This document shows, piece after piece, positions 55,041 through 64,000 of a stretch of DNA of 64,000 bases. The position numbers and the translations under genes are program-made. Origin of the DNA: Antedon mediterranea. Lineage: Eukaryota; Echinodermata; Crinoidea; Comatulida; Antedonidae. The stretch is taken from NCBI RefSeq assembly GCF_964355755.1, contig NC_092676.1, positions 16,164,288 to 16,228,287 of the forward strand, in the 5' to 3' direction. Within the stretch, counting starts at the first letter, position 1; the number at the start of each line of letters is the position of its first letter. A model generated the notes under the pieces. It searched no databases. It saw only the letters and a program-made list of their open reading frames with translations, and had not been told where the DNA came from.

Positions 55041-56043
55041 CTAGCAAAGATCTGTACTTTGAACAGTACTATGGTGCTGGTATAATATTTGATCACTATA
55101 GTATTAACTAACCGAGGTAAGTAATTTTTTTCTTTTGCCTTTTCTTTTTATTTTTTTATGTCATAGAAACCGAATAAACAAACTAAAAAAAAACAGTATG
55201 TAAGGCTACCACCGTACGTTAAGATAAACCCTGTTTTTTTTCTTTTAAACCTTTGTTACTCAACGTCGGTAAAGGGTTTTAATTGTGCTATATATTCACA
55301 CAAACATTACTTTACAAGTGTACCTTCGCCAAGTGCAAGCCTTTGAACCATTATTATTTACCTCCGCCAAGGAGGTATTGTAGTCGATCGCATGTGTTTG
55401 TCTGTTTGTTACTTGGGAAAATAACATGTTGCCAAGTATAGTACTTTATTTGCTTATTAGCGTGTAGTAGTACTTTCTTTGTTTGTATGTATATTATATG
55501 TTTGTTTGTATGTTTGTTGGTTAGCACGATAGCGCTTACAATTTTCAAGTTATCATTCTGAATTTTTTGGTGTAGATAAGTATATACTTACAGACCATGC
55601 CTATTGAAATTCAAGAAAATCGGTTTATTAATAACTTCAAAAATAAATTAACTAGTGTTAAAAGATAAACAGAGCAGTCTTCAAGTAACAAGTAAAGTGA
55701 AATTGCATTTTCCCGATAACTACTTGTTCAAAAAATCGAATATTTTTATACAAGAGGCAAGAATTATAATTTTTGATCTGTAATTTTAAAACATAATTTG
55801 ATTTAATGTACAGGTTTTTTTTTATAGGAGTAGTTTAAAAAAAACCTATTTCTTTTAAAATTCAACCGCTTGTTTTTCACGTTGCTGCTCAATTGTTAGT
55901 CAAATGAGACTATTGTTAGTTGATAATTAGTTTTTTTAGTTCCAGAACATGCATATTGTTTTTCAGGAAAATTGATATATTGGTCATGTCACAAAAGCTT
56001 ATCTTTCATACGATGTATTAAATAGCATTATCATAACAGCAAC
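55041..56043. other. Upstream region of the second intact deiodinase gene
   Basis: 55390-55560 resembles 880-1010. 55560-55660 ('cagaccatgcctattgaaatt...ttattaataacttc') resembles 5648-5700 and 26825-26880, so the flanking DNA was copied with the gene. A CAG ends four bases before the ATG (56044), as in copy A. Confidence 0.5.
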
Positions 56044-59000
56044 ATGGAGGACCTCGGCTGGGACGCCGAGTTCACCATCAACATTTTAAGACGACAGAAA
56101 GAACTTATGTATGCATCTGAAACAATGAAATCGTTTAAAGACCGCTTAGATTTCAAAGAACATGACGTGTTAGTGCATCTTCAGGTAATTATTTTAAAAC
56201 ATCTTTACCAAAGTCATCTATCCTGTTTAAAAAGCACATAATTAGAACATGCCTATTTATAAAATCAAAAGGTTGTATTTTATCTGGAAATATTAATTGG
56301 TAGTTTTATTTATACTGAAAATTATTAAATAAATGCGGTTAAAAATCGAATTTTGATTTGCTTAATATAGGCCTATAGCTTCTGTATGCCCTTTTTGAAG
56401 AAACAGTTAAATAGAGCTATTTTTGCCTGAAACGTCTTATAAACGTCATTACTTCTATTTGGGCATAGGTACGGTACGGTACACTGTAAATGTGTACAGG
56501 TGAATGTCCTTACAAAGATAGGCTGACATGATATATTTCTTATTTCTAGAACTTAATCTGGTCATTGCAGACAAACAAAAAATTTTTGTCTGTAAGCTAT
56601 CTGAAATGTTTTATTTGCATTATGATAAATGAAATATTTCTAACCTGTTGCCTATAGGCTATATGATAATAATAATGCGATTAGGCCTACTGTTTTCATC
56701 TAAATAAACCGGGTATCTGACACTACGTGAAAATATTTATTGGCATAGAGAAGATATAAGTACGTTTTAAATATCTAACCCTCTTGCCTATATTATTACT
56801 ACTGGGAAGTTAATCTTGTTTCCATTAGCGAGCCTATTGGTACATATGGTTGCGATTTTTTCACAAAAAGTTAATGTAAATATACCCATGCGCATTATTA
56901 CATTTTATTCGCGCGAATAAATTCGCTTATTGGAAAATAGATGTTCTTTTTTGTTTTTATTATCATTTGTAACAAGACCCTATCATATTATAGTGTATCA
57001 ATATTTTATTAAACATTTTCATGCCATCACCATTGAGTATTTTATATATTTATTTATCTAATCGAAGAAAATTAAAGGAGAGATTGATTATCAAGTACTG
57101 GACGAATTTGGTGTAAAGGTACCATCTGATTTTCCTGGTATTTTGGCTTACGTTGACGCAAAATTTTCCAAGAACCAAGTGGTAGGTAGTAAAATTTGAA
57201 GCATGACTTAACTTTCGTTTAAACGTGTAGATCATCGAAATCATCAGCATAATGCCGTAACTTCATTGTGTTTTTCCTTTTGAGGTAATCATAAAATCAT
57301 AACTGCAGCGTCATAGTCATCGGAATGATCTCGGGCATAGGTACGATACGGTACACTGTAAATGTGTACAGGTGAATGTTCTTACAAAAATAGGCTGACA
57401 ACATATTTCTTATCTCCAGAACCTAATCTGGTCATTGCAGACAAACAAGAAAAATGTTGTCTGTAAGCTATCTAACATCCACTGAAATGGTTTATTTGCA
57501 TTATGATAGGCCTAAATGTTATATTTCTGACCTATATAAGATAATAATAATGACTTAACTTTAATTTAAACGTGTAGATCATCAAAATCATCACCATAAT
57601 GCCGTTAACTTCATCGTGTTTTTCCTTTTGAGGTTAATCATATCATCATATATAACTGCAGCGTCATAATTTTTGGAATGATCTTATTTGTTCGACAATA
57701 TCATGCTACTCAGACGAGTTATATACTCGCCGTACACATTCTGACTGATTTTCTGACAACTTTCATAAAATGTAATAAGGCCCAAGTAATGCTCTATCTG
57801 TTTATTACCTATTTACCTGGGTAAGTTATTGATCTACACACAAATTAACGATAATTTACAATTAATTACAATTTACATAATATAATATAATTACAAATAG
57901 CAGGCCTACATAAATATTCGGTTTCACTCCTGAAGACTTAAATATGTGAACATCTTGTGTATTTGCTTGTGAACGAATTATTACCTTAGAGTTGGCAATT
58001 AAACTTAATTTACATTAGGTTATGGAAGAACTCAGGTACAGGAGTTTCACTGAAATCGACCAAGATGTTTTAACAATTGGAGGAACATACCCGGATGTCG
58101 AATTGGTCTCAGTTGAAACACATGACAAATACCCACTTTCAAGTCTTCATATCCACAAGGAACGCCCTTTTCTCATCGTAACCTCATCAGCATCCTGACC
58201 ACCGTTTCAGGTAATTGTAGGCCTACAATTAGCGGTTTCTACTAATGGAAATCTGATACGGTACAAAATAAACACTTTCTGAGTGTTCTGCATCAAATCT
58301 ATATCAACGATCAACATCATCGTAATTTAATAGATAACTTAAACAAACTAAATATCAACAATGTTTCTTTTTAACCGTTTCTGCATGCAATATACAGTTT
58401 TGCCAGTAGGTCAGTTTTACTATTTTATACCAGTAATATTCTCAGAATATAAAAAGTACTAAAAAGAAAGCAAGAGGCAAGAACACTGTCTCTTTGTATT
58501 ATATCGGCATTTATATTTAGAAATATGTGTTATGCTTAATGGTACTGTTATTTACTTCGGCCTTATTGTTGATTTTAGTGAGGACCCGGTATAATGTTGA
58601 AACAATATTTTGTTTGTATAATTTAACTTGTTGTTTATTTATTACAGGCAATCGTGAAAGGTGGTGGTCTTTCTAGATTGTTCGATGACTATAAAGATAA
58701 GGTAGATTTCTTGTGTATATACCAAACAGAAGCACATCCTAAAGAACTATGGAACTTGGCATCCGTACTTAGTAGTATCCCACAACATAGCACGATTGAT
58801 GAAAGAAAACAAGCAGCTATGTAGGTTGAACAATTTTCTTTGAAAACTTTAAATTGTGAATATTCGCAAATTATTGTCTACCGCTTATCAAATTATAAAT
58901 AAAAATTCGGTAATAGTATTGACTAGATGGTGCTGACAATAACCATCCACAAAAACAAATAAGTGGTCTACAAACAATAAACAGCACTGTCAATTACTGA

Positions 59001-59495
59001 CTACGAAACTCCCTACTGGACTTTATTTAAACTAAACCTAACTCACTAAGCCTACTATTAAGCAAAACTGACACCAAACCCAGTCTACTAGTACTAAATA
59101 CCATGCTGGCAATAAAGACGACCCAACGAATCCAACTGACCGACTTTAACTAAACACAATTGATTGATTGTTTCTATTTCATCATGATTAAAAATAAAAC
59201 TTGGATATTTTCATATACAATCTTCTTTATCTATAAAAGGAATTTGATCAAAATGGATGAACAGCTTTACTCAGTTTTTACAAGTGATCCCTTCTCTAAT
59301 ACACAACTTCGTCTGGTGTGTGATAATATGGATAATCAATTCAAAACTACTTTCAATGCATTCCCAGATAGAATATTTCTAATACAAGGAGAGAAGTTAA
59401 CGTATATTGGTAGAAACATAATGTCACAGATGAAACAACCAATGAAATTAATGACAGATGAAGCCCGTCAAGTACTTGATAAGATTTTTGAATAA
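56044..59495 (+). CDS. Iodothyronine deiodinase-like selenoprotein (copy B), five coding exons, 291 aa with Sec145
   Basis: Exons: 56044-56184, 57068-57181, 58019-58210, 58648-58820, 59240-59495. Their lengths (141, 114, 192, 173, 256) equal those of copy A exactly; only introns differ in size. The in-frame TGA (58196-58198) sits in SSAS-Sec-PPF. IYQTEAHPKELW, PQHSTIDERKQAA and LVCDNMDNQFKTTFN...PDRIFLIQGEKL follow. Exon 2 uses a poorer acceptor (TCGAAG) than copy A. A SECIS is at 59788-59848 and AATAAA at 59878-59883. The frame is open apart from the Sec codon, so the gene looks functional. The role is that of a thioredoxin-fold, Sec-dependent deiodinase; substrate unknown. No hydrophobic anchor is seen in the N-terminal 100 residues. 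Confidence 0.93.
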
Positions 59496-59787
59496 ATATA
59501 TAATAAATGGCAGCATTTAGCAGCACTGTAGTGTAATAGTTGTTAGTATAGTAATGAATACAAAATAAAAGAAAATAAATAACACTGTATCATCAGGTCG
59601 ATAAAACGTGTCGAATATGACTCACTATGATATATATAATATTAAAATAGATTTGGATTTAACGAAGATATAAAACAAAATTGTGTATTAATATATTAAC
59701 TATGCTATAGATTCATTCACTAGCTGCGTCTTATAGGAATTGAAATATACTGACATTATAGTTCCAAATATAACAATAACGTAAAAG

Positions 59788-59848
59788 AACATTATGACGA
59801 CGATTATGAAAATGTATTATTGTACAACTTAACCGTTTGATGTTTTTT
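59788..59848 (+). promoter_or_regulatory. SECIS element (form II) of deiodinase B
   Basis: ATGA (59794-59797) faces TGAT (59838-59841). ACGATTA pairs with TAACCGT. An AAAA bulge lies 11 bases above the quartet and a TGTA/TACA mini-helix closes a six-base loop. Nearly identical to the copy at 29377-29437. Confidence 0.87.
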
Positions 59849-59877
59849 GTCTTGATGCGCTACTGTTCTATTTTGAA

Positions 59878-59883
59878 AATAAA
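59878..59883 (+). terminator. Poly(A) signal of deiodinase B
   Basis: AATAAA directly downstream of the SECIS, conserved in position with the other copies. Confidence 0.75.
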
Positions 59884-60463
59884 TGTTAACGCTATAACGT
59901 TTGTGTATATTGAATACCTTGACTTTTAAGTAGAATAAAAAAAAGCAACAGTAAACATAGGCCTACGATAATAATATTATGATTCTCTGTGCTGTATATC
60001 CACATATGACAGTATTCGTCTAGTATCATGGCAAATTCCATGATACAGTATCGAATATCGGCTAATGAATGTTACATGCTTAGAGGATTAAACGGGAGTA
60101 GAACAACAATAAATAGATGTCTTAATAAATACATATGTATGTATGTATACATTAATGCATGACTTCGAAGCCCGGAACATTAGACGTAATAAGATGTACA
60201 GTATGCTGACCCTGGCTGTTGTATTACTCATCAAGTGAGAATCTCTGAAACGTGCTTTACTTTGGCTAAAACATTTTGATAATTATTCGGCGTTGTCTGA
60301 CCAATAGACAATTTCACAAACCACGTGACCAGCTAAATAAATGACGTCCTCCTCTTCTGAATTTAGTAATCGTTGAAATCTCTCTTCGCCGTCATCACGA
60401 ACAACGAGATCTTCTTCTCAACCACTCCCTAATACACCTAATCCACAACATCTACAGCTTAAA

Positions 60464-64000
<3,537 letters not shown>

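Overview
This is a eukaryotic (metazoan) nuclear window: split genes with GT-AG introns, an alpha-tubulin gene, a TRIM-NHL gene, selenocysteine-encoding iodothyronine deiodinase genes with SECIS elements, and a dense, AT-rich load of animal-type transposons. A marine invertebrate deuterostome, probably an echinoderm, fits best. The reasons are the tandem deiodinases, the TRIM-NHL gene, BEL/Pao and gypsy elements, and foldback elements whose arms are built of 15-bp repeats, as recalled for sea-urchin TU elements. The species cannot be fixed from sequence alone.

Layout. 1-271 is the 3' UTR, SECIS and poly(A) signal of a deiodinase copy lying left of the window. 1955-2920 is a dispersed repeat seen again at 20901-21800. 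3300-6290 is a segmental duplicate of 26390-27730, split by a 5'-truncated LINE (3622-5501) with a clean target-site duplication. 6300-6770 joins a deiodinase exon-4 scrap to a TRIM coiled-coil scrap. 7436-9124 (minus) is an intact RING/B-box/coiled-coil/NHL TRIM gene. 11897-20899 is a decayed BEL/Pao element (minus) with a Gmr1-like/gypsy element nested inside its gag (17265-20391). 22750-25306 holds trinucleotide repeats and LINE remnants. 25860-26330 is a LINE endonuclease relic. 28086-29473 is a dead deiodinase copy (frameshifted exon 1, then a SECIS-bearing 3' UTR).

29.7-46.4 kb is a matryoshka of transposons. A LINE fragment abuts an L1/Tx1-like LINE, which is split by a 3.57-kb palindromic foldback whose two arms each carry part of one protein. 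An internally deleted gypsy element follows. Then comes one ~1.8-kb LINE interrupted by four elements, each with a readable target-site duplication: a Mutator-like TIR element, two opposite copies of a composite foldback that itself contains a second foldback, and a hAT element that contains another palindromic element.

47.5-49.5 kb carries LINE ORF1 and internally deleted LINE relics. 50,174-52,961 and 56,044-59,883 are two intact tandem deiodinase genes. Each has five coding exons of identical lengths, an in-frame TGA (Sec145) and a form-II SECIS in the 3' UTR. 60,464 to the right edge is alpha-tubulin, exons 1-4, with exon 4 running off the window.

The functional content is therefore TRIM-NHL (protein turnover or innate-type regulation), two deiodinase-like selenoproteins, and alpha-tubulin. 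Nearly everything else is mobile DNA and gene duplicates at different stages of decay.
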